Positions 43,378 to 51,441 of a stretch of DNA of 64,000 nt are shown piece by piece (position 1 is the stretch's first letter; every line of letters starts with the position of its first letter). Position numbers and translations under genes: made by a program. This DNA is from Bifidobacterium sp. ESL0745. GTDB taxonomy: Bacteria > Actinomycetota > Actinomycetes > Actinomycetales > Bifidobacteriaceae. The stretch covers positions 806,001-870,000 of the forward strand of contig NZ_JAQTHX010000001.1 in the NCBI RefSeq assembly GCF_029433335.1. Reading direction: 5' to 3'. Under the pieces are notes generated by a model, which ran no database searches, had not been told where the DNA came from, and was given only the letters and a program-made list of their open reading frames with translations.

Positions 43378-44415
43378 ATGGTTCAGCATTCCCAGACAAG
43401 AACCTTGGCCGCCGGCTTGCTTTGCAGTGGTTTCGCGATAGCCGGAACGATGTACGCCGCAGCGGACTACCTGTTCCGTTTTGCGCTTGAGCCGGGTTCG
43501 AACCATTCCCTGTTCAAAAGCAACCGTCCGGATACCACCCTCGCCGCTCGCCAGCCCCATCACGATGCGAAGGAGGAGACGGAAGCCGCACAATGGTTCG
43601 AAAACGCCAAACGTGGAGTGAACATGACCTCCGGCGACGGAACGCGTCTACACGCCTGGATGCTCGACCCGGACTGCGTCAATCCCCCGCAACACTTGTA
43701 CGCCATCTGCTGCCACGGGTTTTCAGGAGTTCCCAAGGAAATGGCGAAATACGCACATCGCTTTGCAAATCTTGGCTTCACCGTTCTTACCCCGGCCAGC
43801 CGCTGCCATGAGTTGAGCGGCGGAAAATACATCGGCATGGGCGCATTGGAACATCTTGATCTGCTCTGCTGGATCAAGAGCATCGTACAAAACGATCCGC
43901 AGGCGCAGATCTTGCTGGACGGCAATTCGATGGGAGCAGCGACGGTGATGCTTGCTGCCGGCGACCCACACCTGCCGAAAAACGTGAAGGCCGCCATAGC
44001 CGATTGCGGCTACACCGGCCTTAAAGACCAATTCCTTTACAGCGCCCGACATCTTTATCACGCCCCGGCGTTTTTGGCCCGTCCGGTGATCGGCATCATG
44101 AGTTCCATCGCCCGCCGACGCGCCGGCTACGATTTCAGCGAGGTCTCATGCGTCGACGCTTTGCACCGCGCGACGATTCCTATGTTGTTCATCCATGGAT
44201 CCGCCGACGATTTTGTCAATCCCGCCAGCCTCGACCGCAATTTTCAGGCATGTGCAAGCCCCGTAAAAGAGAAACTCATGATTCCGGGGGCGGCGCACGC
44301 GATGTCGGCCTCGACCGATCCCAAACGCTACTGGAAAACCGTGACGACGTTCGTCCGTGAAACGTTCCGGCTCTCCAAGCCCAAAGGTGTGTCGGGATAT
44401 ATCGTTTTTAACTGA
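43378..44415 (+). CDS. Alpha/beta hydrolase with N-terminal membrane anchor
   Basis: 345 aa from ATG 43378 (TTGGAG upstream). An N-terminal hydrophobic stretch (about 9-30, TLAAGLLCSGFAIAGTMYAAA) suggests a signal anchor, putting the enzyme outside the membrane. Catalytic triad candidates: nucleophile Ser in DGNSMGAA, Asp in HGSADDFV, His in GAAHAMS; oxyanion region CCHGFSGVPKEM. Resembles the YqkD/FrsA-like hydrolases of Firmicutes and bifidobacteria of unknown substrate. Lone gene. Confidence 0.87.
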   Translation: MVQHSQTRTLAAGLLCSGFAIAGTMYAAADYLFRFALEPGSNHSLFKSNRPDTTLAARQPHHDAKEETEAAQWFENAKRGVNMTSGDGTRLHAWMLDPDCVNPPQHLYAICCHGFSGVPKEMAKYAHRFANLGFTVLTPASRCHELSGGKYIGMGALEHLDLLCWIKSIVQNDPQAQILLDGNSMGAATVMLAAGDPHLPKNVKAAIADCGYTGLKDQFLYSARHLYHAPAFLARPVIGIMSSIARRRAGYDFSEVSCVDALHRATIPMLFIHGSADDFVNPASLDRNFQACASPVKEKLMIPGAAHAMSASTDPKRYWKTVTTFVRETFRLSKPKGVSGYIVFN

Positions 44416-44561
44416 TAGCACAATCGCGGATTGATAAAATATTGAAATTTAAATCGAGCAAAGTTCATCCGGGCGTACTGAGATTCCCACGATGCGGCTG
44501 TTTTCGAGTTTCTTTTTTGCAACGCGCCTGAGCCCAGAAATGCTTGGTGACACATAGTCTG

Positions 44562-44579
44562 CCTTACGCTACCGTAAGG
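44562..44579. promoter_or_regulatory. Palindrome upstream of the acyl-CoA synthetase gene
   Basis: CCTTACG CTAC CGTAAGG, perfect seven-base arms, 80 bases before the GTG start. The TTACG...CGTAA form is typical of TetR-family operators in actinobacteria, including those near lipid genes; the regulator is not in the window. Confidence 0.45.
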
Positions 44580-44658
44580 TGACGAAACGTGGCAAATCCT
44601 ATAGAATTGGCTTCATTGCTTGAAACAACGCCACTATAGAAGGTCGAGGAGTGCATAC

Positions 44659-46701
44659 GTGTCAGTCATCAACTCACTGAAAAAAGAAACACTGAAGCTG
44701 AGCCAGAAGGCCTTCCATTTAGGGAACGGTTTCGAACACCCGGTCAATACGGAGGATCCGGAGACTCCGGATTTCAACGACGATCGCCATCTCGCCACCA
44801 TCAAGCCCGTCGACTTCTCGACGTTGCCACATAGCCACGAATGGGGTCCCGGCTACCCCACCAAGCTTTTTGTCGACGAGAAGACCGGTCTTCTGACCGT
44901 CACCACCCCCGGAAATCCTCCTATCGATGACGATATGTCGATTTATGACCTGTATGTCGAACGGGCGGAACGCATGGGCGACGACCCGCTATACACCTTC
45001 AAGGTCGATAACAAATGGGTCACCAAAACCGCCAACGAATTCCTTGAGGATGTCCGCAGCGTGGCCAAAGGCCTGATGCATTACGGAATCGACAAAGGCG
45101 ACGGCGTTTCATTTATGTCCCACACCTCCTACGAATGGGACGTCGTGGACGCGGCCGTGATGGCCGTGGGAGGCGTGCTCGCCACCATCTACGACACCGA
45201 CTCCGCCGAGCAGATCCGCAACATCGTCAACAATTCCGATTCCCGTCTGCTCATTGTCGAGACCAACGAGATGCGCGAGAAGGCCGACGGATCCGTCGAG
45301 GACTGCCCGACACTCGAAAAGATCTACACGCTTGAGGCGGGTGCGCTCGAGGAACTGCGCGACTACGGCAAGTCGGTCAGCGACGAAACGCTGGATGCCC
45401 GCATCGATTCGATCAAGAAGACCGACCTGTGCTCGATCGTCTACACTTCCGGTTCCACCGCCGCACCCAAGGGCGTCGAAATGACGCACGAACACTACTG
45501 CACGACAGCACTCAACCTGCGCGACTATATGCCGAAACTCTTGAAGCAGAAAGGCAAGTCCGTCCTGCTTTTCCTGCCGCAGGCACATACCTTCGCGCGC
45601 GCAGTCAACTATATCGTGGTTGCCAGCGACCTACGCATCTACATTGCCAGCGGCATCAAGACATTGATCAGCGACCTGCAGGTTTCGAAGCCCATTGTTA
45701 CCATTCTCGTGCCGCGAGTATGGGAGAAAGTCTACAACGCCGCCTCGCAGAAGGCCGGAAACGGCCCCAAGGGCGTGGCATTCGCCGCAGCCGTGGTGGC
45801 AGCCCAGGAATACGAAAAAGAAATGAGCGAGAACGGCAAGGCCAGCTTCGCCACCCGCGCACGTCGTGCGGCCTTCGACCCGATCGTCTACAAATCCCTG
45901 CGTGAGGTGCTCGGCGGACATGCCGAATGGTTCGTCGCCGGCGGCGCACCGCTCGATCCGGAACTGCTCGCCTTCTTCCGCGGTGCCGACATACCGGCTT
46001 ACGAAGGCTACGGCCTGACCGAAACCACTGCGCCTTGTGCGTTCAATCCTAAGGGAACGCCGTTCCACGAAGGTTCGGTCGGCGTGCCCTACCCCGGTTT
46101 TTCCATTCGTCTTGCCGAAGACGGCGAGATTCAGGTCAAGGGTACCTGCGTCTTCCACCGTTATCACAAGAACGACGAAGCCACCGAACTCGCTTTCACC
46201 CCCGATGGCTGGTACGCCACCGGCGATCTCGGCCGCTTGAGTGACGACGGATTCCTGTACATCACTGGCCGCAAGAAAGACCTGATCATCACCGCCGGCG
46301 GCAAGAACGTCGCCCCTGGCCCGATCGAAGAGATTATCCAGCGCTGCCCGTTCGTCTCGCAGGCACTGGTGCTCGGCGACAAACGTCCGTTCATCTCAGC
46401 GCTTATCACTTTGGACGAGCCTTCGTTGCGCCAGTGGCTCGACGCCGCCGGACTCGACCAGGATATGCCGATGGAGGAAGCCTGCAAGAACGCCGTGGTC
46501 CGCGCCGAAGTGCAGAAGTGGGTCGACAAGGCCAATGAAGGCGTATCCCGCGCCGAATCCGTGCGCAAGTTCATCCTCCTGCCTGAAGAGTTCAGCCAAG
46601 AGAACGGCATGCTGACCGCGTCGATGAAGGTCAAGCGTCCTGTGGTCATCAAACACTACGCCGAACTGCTCAACACGCAGATGTACACCAAGAAGAAGTA
46701 A
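44659..46701 (+). CDS. Long-chain acyl-CoA synthetase
   Basis: 680 aa from GTG 44659, with AGGAG seven bases upstream; the open frame starts 13 codons earlier at a TTG. AMP-binding motifs: YTSGSTAAPKG (P-loop, about 262-272), GGAPLDPELLAFF, YEGYGLTETTAP, and YATGDLGRLSDDGFLYITGRKKD near the hinge, ending with KVKRPVV. FadD15-type acyl-CoA ligase that activates exogenous or recycled fatty acids. Full length. Paralogue of the partial gene at the left edge. Followed by a strong terminator. Confidence 0.92.
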   Translation: MSVINSLKKETLKLSQKAFHLGNGFEHPVNTEDPETPDFNDDRHLATIKPVDFSTLPHSHEWGPGYPTKLFVDEKTGLLTVTTPGNPPIDDDMSIYDLYVERAERMGDDPLYTFKVDNKWVTKTANEFLEDVRSVAKGLMHYGIDKGDGVSFMSHTSYEWDVVDAAVMAVGGVLATIYDTDSAEQIRNIVNNSDSRLLIVETNEMREKADGSVEDCPTLEKIYTLEAGALEELRDYGKSVSDETLDARIDSIKKTDLCSIVYTSGSTAAPKGVEMTHEHYCTTALNLRDYMPKLLKQKGKSVLLFLPQAHTFARAVNYIVVASDLRIYIASGIKTLISDLQVSKPIVTILVPRVWEKVYNAASQKAGNGPKGVAFAAAVVAAQEYEKEMSENGKASFATRARRAAFDPIVYKSLREVLGGHAEWFVAGGAPLDPELLAFFRGADIPAYEGYGLTETTAPCAFNPKGTPFHEGSVGVPYPGFSIRLAEDGEIQVKGTCVFHRYHKNDEATELAFTPDGWYATGDLGRLSDDGFLYITGRKKDLIITAGGKNVAPGPIEEIIQRCPFVSQALVLGDKRPFISALITLDEPSLRQWLDAAGLDQDMPMEEACKNAVVRAEVQKWVDKANEGVSRAESVRKFILLPEEFSQENGMLTASMKVKRPVVIKHYAELLNTQMYTKKK

Positions 46702-46717
46702 GGTCCATTGACAGTCT

Positions 46718-46762
46718 AAGGCCGGATGGGTTGGAATGATTTCCTTCCCACCCGGCCTTTTA
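46718..46762 (+). terminator. Terminator of the acyl-CoA synthetase gene
   Basis: AAGGCCGGATGGG pairs with CCCACCCGGCCTT (12 of 13) around a 16-base loop, then TTTTAA. 17 bases after the stop; between convergent genes. Confidence 0.85.
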
Positions 46763-46792
46763 AATGCGATTATCTGAATTTGCTATTACTTG

Positions 46793-47440
46793 CTATATGC
46801 GATGCCAATTGATTTTGTTGATGCCGTGTTCATCGTTGTAACGGTCAAGTTTTTCGTGCTGTTTTGTCTTCATACGATCAATATCATCACCGAATGTTTC
46901 TTCCGTCATCTTCTTCATTTCAGCGCTTTTATGAAGTTGGCTCTCTTTTTCGGTCATACCGGGTTCTGGCTTTACCATATTCGACCGTACACCCATGAAA
47001 GCGTCAAAAAGCGTTGCAACGATGACGATGACATACCAATAGCCTTGGTGATTGACCAGATAGGCGGTAACCAGCAGAACAACGCAATATATCAGGGTTC
47101 TGGCTATCACCATACCCCAATTATGAGAAGCCCAGGTACGTTCACGTTTCGACACCGCTGTCTGCAAAGCAGCTTCGGGAATGCAAGCAATAAGACCACC
47201 TACGATGGTGACTTCCAGCATGTCAGAAACAGGCATATCAAGATGCAGCAACAAGCTTAACAACCAAGTCAAAACAGTGGCTACCACGACTTCGATCATA
47301 TTGATGGTAGCCACACCCGTCAGCTGATATTTAAACGGAATATAGTCCCAAGTACTTCGGTCATTGGGATCGTAAGCAGGTTCGTTTTCAGTCGCTTCGC
47401 CATCCCCTGCGGGATCAACCTTCTCGTTCTTTTGTGTCAT
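46793..47440 (-). CDS. Multi-helix membrane protein, function unknown
   Basis: 215 aa. An acidic N-terminal 40 residues, then about four membrane segments (about 45-68 INMIEVVVATVLTWLLSLL, 77-95, 110-130 IARTLIYCVVLLVTAYL, 133-148), then a charged, helical C-terminal tail (KEKESQLHKSAEMKKMTEET-like). ATG at 47440 has AAGGGG eight bases upstream. Convergent with the acyl-CoA synthetase gene. No known family recognised. Confidence 0.72.
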   Translation of the reverse strand: MTQKNEKVDPAGDGEATENEPAYDPNDRSTWDYIPFKYQLTGVATINMIEVVVATVLTWLLSLLLHLDMPVSDMLEVTIVGGLIACIPEAALQTAVSKRERTWASHNWGMVIARTLIYCVVLLVTAYLVNHQGYWYVIVIVATLFDAFMGVRSNMVKPEPGMTEKESQLHKSAEMKKMTEETFGDDIDRMKTKQHEKLDRYNDEHGINKINWHRI

Positions 47441-47846
47441 GTCGTAAGCCCCTTCGCTAGCAATGACATTTCAACGATTCTATTCTATTGGCAATCGAAT
47501 AGCTCAAACACTACCATAAAAAAAACTTTGCTCAACAGACATTCCCGCACACTTGTTGAGTTCGATTACCGCGACTGTTCGATTTTGGCACCACCTTTTG
47601 CGAGTTATATTGAATGCACACCTTTTTCTCGTTAATGGTCTGGAAGTGAAACCCAGATATCCCTCAAGTTTCATTGGACCGGTCTTTCGCGCTTTTCAAC
47701 CTACCAGCAAATCTTGGAGAATCATAAAACCTTGAAATCTTGAAAATCTTGATATCAAGGTTTTCGGTTTGACTTGTTATTGATGCTATATTGGGCGTTA
47801 CAGGTTGAAATACATATTTTGCAAGAGCATGGAAGGAGGCAGTGAG
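47441..47846. other. Intergenic region with hairpin and candidate promoter
   Basis: About 400 bp, AT-rich, no gene seen. AAAACCTTGA (47726-47735) and TCAAGGTTTT (47755-47764) form a perfect ten-base stem whose loop carries AATCTTGA twice. Next, TGCTATATT (47784-47792) looks like an extended -10 element for the gene at 47847. CTTGTTATTGATG (47773-47785) recurs exactly at 48760-48772 before the lipoprotein gene. Confidence 0.4.
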
Positions 47847-48053
47847 ATGAGTTACTTATCCGAGGGAGGACATCTGGTCATTGACGATAGCAACATCGAC
47901 GCCTTCATCGCCTTGGACCAGTCCGACGAGAAATTCCCCATCGGTAAGGACTTCCATTCGCATCTGGTCACCTTTGAAGAATTCCAAAAATGGTTGCATG
48001 AAGATCAACCAGATTCCTCGGCCAAGTCTGACAAGGCGGAGGAAAAGCAATGA
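47847..48053 (+). CDS. Small acidic protein upstream of a GNAT-like gene
   Basis: 68 aa from ATG 47847, preceded by GGAAGGAGG. Sequence is rich in Asp/Glu (DDSNIDAFIALDQSDEKF; EDQPDSS...), without a membrane segment or recognised DNA-binding fold. Its stop overlaps the start of the following gene in ATGA, so the two are translated as a pair. The small-acidic-first arrangement is what antitoxin or immunity partners often look like, but no family supports that here. Confidence 0.6.
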   Translation: MSYLSEGGHLVIDDSNIDAFIALDQSDEKFPIGKDFHSHLVTFEEFQKWLHEDQPDSSAKSDKAEEKQ

Positions 48054-48655
48054 TTAGCTACCAGCTCATGCCTTATCAAGAACTTCTCAGAGTTTGTAAA
48101 GAGTCTCCCGATAACAAGGATGCGCTTGAAACGCTCAATGCTTTGATGCGGTTTGAGTGCAGCCGGTCTCAATCCGTTCAATCCTTTGTTGCAAACAAAG
48201 TGGAAGCCATCGAGGAATCGAACGAAGGTCGCACCTACTTGCTGGTTTGCAAGGAACCTGACGGAAGCGTCGAAGTGGCGGGATTTTTCGAGCTGTGTCT
48301 GACCAGCATCGATTTCGGCAAGATGTCAGGCAAGAAACAGAAGCAGTTCAAAGGACCATATACACACCTACGCGACAACCACGCCGGCGGCTACTGCATC
48401 GGCGAGCTCGGTAGATCCGACAAATACAGCAAGAGTGAGCTGCCCGGCAAGGTTATTCTCAAAGAAGCACGTTCTCTGATTGGTTGCTCTCAAAACGTGG
48501 TCGGCGGACGCTACGCGTTGATTGACGCTAGACGTGAGGTCTTCGAGAATCTCTATCGTTCAGCCGGTTTTAAAGAGGTCGCCACCACCAACGTTCCCAC
48601 CGAAGGCGACATGGACATTGTCGTTGGCGTCGCCAAAATATCCACATGGGAATAA
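48050..48655 (+). CDS. GNAT-like acetyltransferase
   Basis: 201 aa. A GNAT-like fold is suggested by the central beta pattern (RTYLLVCKEPDGSVEVAGFFEL), a break, YCIGELGRSDKYS, a helix with KEARSLIGCSQNVVGG, RYALIDAR, and the closing FENLYRSAGFKEV, which resembles motif B of acetyltransferases. The canonical acetyl-CoA loop (Q/RxxGxG/A) is not obvious, so the call is tentative. ATG at 48050 overlaps the preceding gene by four bases. Could be a toxin of the TacT kind with an unusual antitoxin, or a metabolic acetyltransferase. Confidence 0.6.
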   Translation: MISYQLMPYQELLRVCKESPDNKDALETLNALMRFECSRSQSVQSFVANKVEAIEESNEGRTYLLVCKEPDGSVEVAGFFELCLTSIDFGKMSGKKQKQFKGPYTHLRDNHAGGYCIGELGRSDKYSKSELPGKVILKEARSLIGCSQNVVGGRYALIDARREVFENLYRSAGFKEVATTNVPTEGDMDIVVGVAKISTWE

Positions 48656-48718
48656 ACTGAAGTTTTATGCTTTTATAAAGCGCTGAATTAATTGATGTTG
48701 AATAAATTTACATACAAG

Positions 48719-48748
48719 TTGCATCCTAATAATTAGGCATTGTATGAT
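48719..48748 (+). promoter_or_regulatory. Promoter with palindrome in the spacer
   Basis: TTGCAT (48719-48724) and TATGAT (48743-48748) are separated by 18 bases. The spacer contains a perfect palindrome, CCTAATAATTAGG (48725-48737), a typical position for a repressor site. It precedes the lipoprotein gene by about 80 bases. Confidence 0.5.
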
Positions 48749-48825
48749 ATTTGCATTCGCTTGTTATTGATGACAGACAAATTACTGAGAAGAATTATTG
48801 CAGTGCAGCAGAAAAGAGAAGACTC

Positions 48826-49431
48826 ATGAGCGCGGATTCTATGGACAGAAACAACCATTCGGACAGCACAGTCAGCGAAAAACCAAGTCGTCTCAAAACA
48901 ACGCTCATTTCAGTCACCGTCGCCGTATTGACTACCACCACATTACTGAGTGCATGCGGCGGAACGCAAGGCTCCAGCAGTAGTTCCACATCAAGCGGCC
49001 AATCATCTTCAGAATCAGCACCCAAAAATGAATCAAATAATAATCAGGACAAAGAAAACAATGGAGAGAAAGGGCTATCGACCAGCCAAGTTGCTAAAGA
49101 TCTAGGATATAAAACAGTTGGCGAGGCTGGTATTCAAGATCGCAAAGACTTTGATGATTACATAAGTAAACATGTAGTAGACATGGGTTACATAGGTTGC
49201 ACAGTCGATAGCAACTATGAAGTAAGTCATGATGGAATCATGACTGATTGCAGCTTTAATGGTAAAAAGCATAGTGGAAATGTTTCTATAACCACTAACG
49301 CAAAGTCTAATCAATTTAACCTATACTATTATACTTTTGCAAATGACAGCAAAGAATACGAAACAAAATCTAACTATATTCCTACGGCGGACGAAGCAGA
49401 AAAAATTATAATAGAAAAAATCCTAAATTAA
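48826..49431 (+). CDS. Lipoprotein, function unknown
   Basis: 201 aa from ATG 48826. A long charged N-terminus, a hydrophobic stretch (TTLISVTVAVLTTTTLL) and lipobox LSAC predict a lipid-anchored surface protein cleaved before the Cys. It is followed by a Ser/Asn/Glu-rich linker and a C-terminal domain with two cysteines (YIGCTVDS, MTDCSF) that may form a disulfide, and Asn/Tyr-rich ends. The C-terminal half is strikingly AT-rich compared with neighbours, suggesting acquisition. No family recognised. Confidence 0.72.
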   Translation: MSADSMDRNNHSDSTVSEKPSRLKTTLISVTVAVLTTTTLLSACGGTQGSSSSSTSSGQSSSESAPKNESNNNQDKENNGEKGLSTSQVAKDLGYKTVGEAGIQDRKDFDDYISKHVVDMGYIGCTVDSNYEVSHDGIMTDCSFNGKKHSGNVSITTNAKSNQFNLYYYTFANDSKEYETKSNYIPTADEAEKIIIEKILN

Positions 49432-49581
49432 ATAAATTTCCTTTTACCATCCCATTTATATTTTGCAAAAAAGATTATTTAGCAGTACTTAGACCTATTA
49501 CCAATAGGATAATCTCCAGTAGACAGATTAACTATTCAACGAATATCCAATTTAAAACAATTACCTCATTGATTGTTATAC

Positions 49582-50265
49582 TTATCTGAGCTGTTTTCGG
49601 GCGAATGTTTTATAGTAGTTCTTCTTGAATTCACGCCACTTGCCGAACACCAATAACTCAGAATTCGTAGGCGTGTTCGTTTCATAGTGCAACTTGGAAA
49701 GCTGCAAACAACATGCCAAATCGGCTACCTGAGCCAAGCGATACTGCTGATAATTCGCTGCTGCAACGTGTCGATGATCAACGTTGGGGATGAGCGAGTC
49801 CAGTTGCGAAATAATCTTGGCAAGCTGCTTTTGACCATCATCATAATAAATGACTGTTGAATCAAAACCTCGGAATAATTGCTGATTTTCAACGACAAAA
49901 TCTGTTATCGCAATAGAAATAGCCTTGGCAAGGCTGTCAGGCGTTCTGCACATCCTGCGTTCAAAAACGAACATTCGATACTTAAGGTTGCAATTTTTCG
50001 CAAACAAATATAACCGGGACAACAAAAGTCGACGTTCTTGCACCGAAAGATCAAAGTATTCATCTTCATGTCTTACCAGTGGACGCGTATGAATGGAACC
50101 TGTCCGAAGATTGTCATGTTGAAGCTGCTCATCGAGACTGGCAAGATTTGCCTCTATACTGTTGTCCTGATTGTGAAGCACCATCGCAACGATGTAATAA
50201 GGCGTACGTGAATCGTAGGCACCGAAATCTCCAGACTCATCAATGAAGATACTCAGCGCTCCCAT
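49582..50265 (-). CDS. DUF3800 protein
   Basis: 227 aa. Opens with the DUF3800 signature FIDESGDFG, then YYIVAMVL; a later acidic site is in VIYYDDGQKQLAKI and the family C-terminal YQQYRLAQVADLACC is present. DUF3800 proteins are predicted RNase H-like nucleases, often near mobile or defence genes; role here is unknown. ATG at 50265 follows AAGGGG. The era terminator lies just upstream, so it has its own promoter. Confidence 0.85.
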   Translation of the reverse strand: MGALSIFIDESGDFGAYDSRTPYYIVAMVLHNQDNSIEANLASLDEQLQHDNLRTGSIHTRPLVRHEDEYFDLSVQERRLLLSRLYLFAKNCNLKYRMFVFERRMCRTPDSLAKAISIAITDFVVENQQLFRGFDSTVIYYDDGQKQLAKIISQLDSLIPNVDHRHVAAANYQQYRLAQVADLACCLQLSKLHYETNTPTNSELLVFGKWREFKKNYYKTFARKQLR

Positions 50266-50290
50266 GCGTTCCCCTTGCGAGAAAAGAAAT

Positions 50291-50309
50291 GGCGGGGATC
50301 CCCCCCGCC
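50291..50309 (-). terminator. Terminator of the phoH-ybeY-CNNM-era transcript
   Basis: GGCGGGG and CCCCGCC arms; reading leftward followed by ATTTCTTTTC. 68 bases after the era stop. Confidence 0.7.
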
Positions 50310-50376
50310 GATTCGTAGAACCCGAAAGCTCTTTAATTAGAATAACACATACTTTAGAAAAATCAAATAACTAGTT

Positions 50377-51441
50377 TCAAAAACCTAGACGCTCCAATTG
50401 CTTGGGGTCGGACTGCCAGCCTTTGGCGACCTTGACGTGGAGGTCGAGCTTGGACTTTTGGCCTACGATGCGATTGACTGCGGTGCGCAGGCGCTTCTTG
50501 ACTTGGACCAGGTGCTCGGCGCGGTGACCGATGATAATGGGTTTTTGGGAGTCGCGCTCGACGTAGATGGAGACCATGACGTGTGCCTTGCCGTCTTCGG
50601 TCTCGGGATTGTCGGATTCGCCGGGGCGGTCGATGGAGTCCACGACCACAGCCAACGAATGCGGCAGCTCGTCGTCCAGTTCTTCGAGGAACGCGCCGCG
50701 CACCAACTCGGCGATGGTGTCCTCCGGCTTTTCCTCGGTGATCTGGTCATCAGGATACATCTGCGGGCCTTCAGGCATGTTCTCGATGAGCACGCGCTTG
50801 ACCTCGGCCACATTGTCGCGTTCCAAAGCGCTGACCGGCACCACATCGGTGAAGTCGGCGAATTGGCTGATTTCGATGAGCTTGGCCATCAGCTCCTGAC
50901 GGTTGAGCTCGTCAATTTTGGTGACGATGGCGATCAGCGGCACTTTCCAAACAAACTTGCCGTGCTCATGGTCACTTTCCTGCTTGGTGTTTTGAGAACC
51001 GTTGCCGTTTTTGTTGTTATTGTTTTTCTTGCCGTTTTCATCGCCGTCAACCTTGCGTGCAAACTCACTGCGCAGACGGCTCAGGATACGCTTGTCCCCC
51101 GGCCCGATCTCCTGATCGGCAGGCAGCAGGAACGCAATCTCGTCCACATCACTCAACGATTCGTCAACTACGTCGTTCAGACGCTGACCGAGCAACGTGC
51201 GCGGGCGATGAATACCGGGAGTATCAACCAGCACGAGCTGGGCGTTATCAGTGGTCAAGATGCCACGAATAGCCTTACGTGTGGTTTCCGGACGAGAAGA
51301 GGCGATGGCAACCTGCGTGCCAATCAGCGAATTGATCAGCGTGGACTTGCCGACGTTTGGACGCCCGACAACCGCCACGAAGCCGGAACGATAAGGTTCT
51401 TTGCTTCCGCTCTGTTGTTCGTTGTTGTTGCTATCAGTCAT
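50377..51441 (-). CDS. era: GTPase Era
   Basis: 354 aa, longer than the usual 300. G1 GRPNVGKST (26-34), G3 DTPGIHRPR (73-81), G4 TKID (174-177), and a C-terminal KH domain with SDPKQLERLGF end. Residues about 131-165 (GDENGKKNNNNKNGNGSQNTK) are an Asn/Gly/Lys-rich insertion between G3 and G4. Era binds the 3' end of 16S rRNA and assists 30S maturation. It overlaps the CNNM gene by eight bases. Confidence 0.94.
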   Translation of the reverse strand: MTDSNNNEQQSGSKEPYRSGFVAVVGRPNVGKSTLINSLIGTQVAIASSRPETTRKAIRGILTTDNAQLVLVDTPGIHRPRTLLGQRLNDVVDESLSDVDEIAFLLPADQEIGPGDKRILSRLRSEFARKVDGDENGKKNNNNKNGNGSQNTKQESDHEHGKFVWKVPLIAIVTKIDELNRQELMAKLIEISQFADFTDVVPVSALERDNVAEVKRVLIENMPEGPQMYPDDQITEEKPEDTIAELVRGAFLEELDDELPHSLAVVVDSIDRPGESDNPETEDGKAHVMVSIYVERDSQKPIIIGHRAEHLVQVKKRLRTAVNRIVGQKSKLDLHVKVAKGWQSDPKQLERLGF

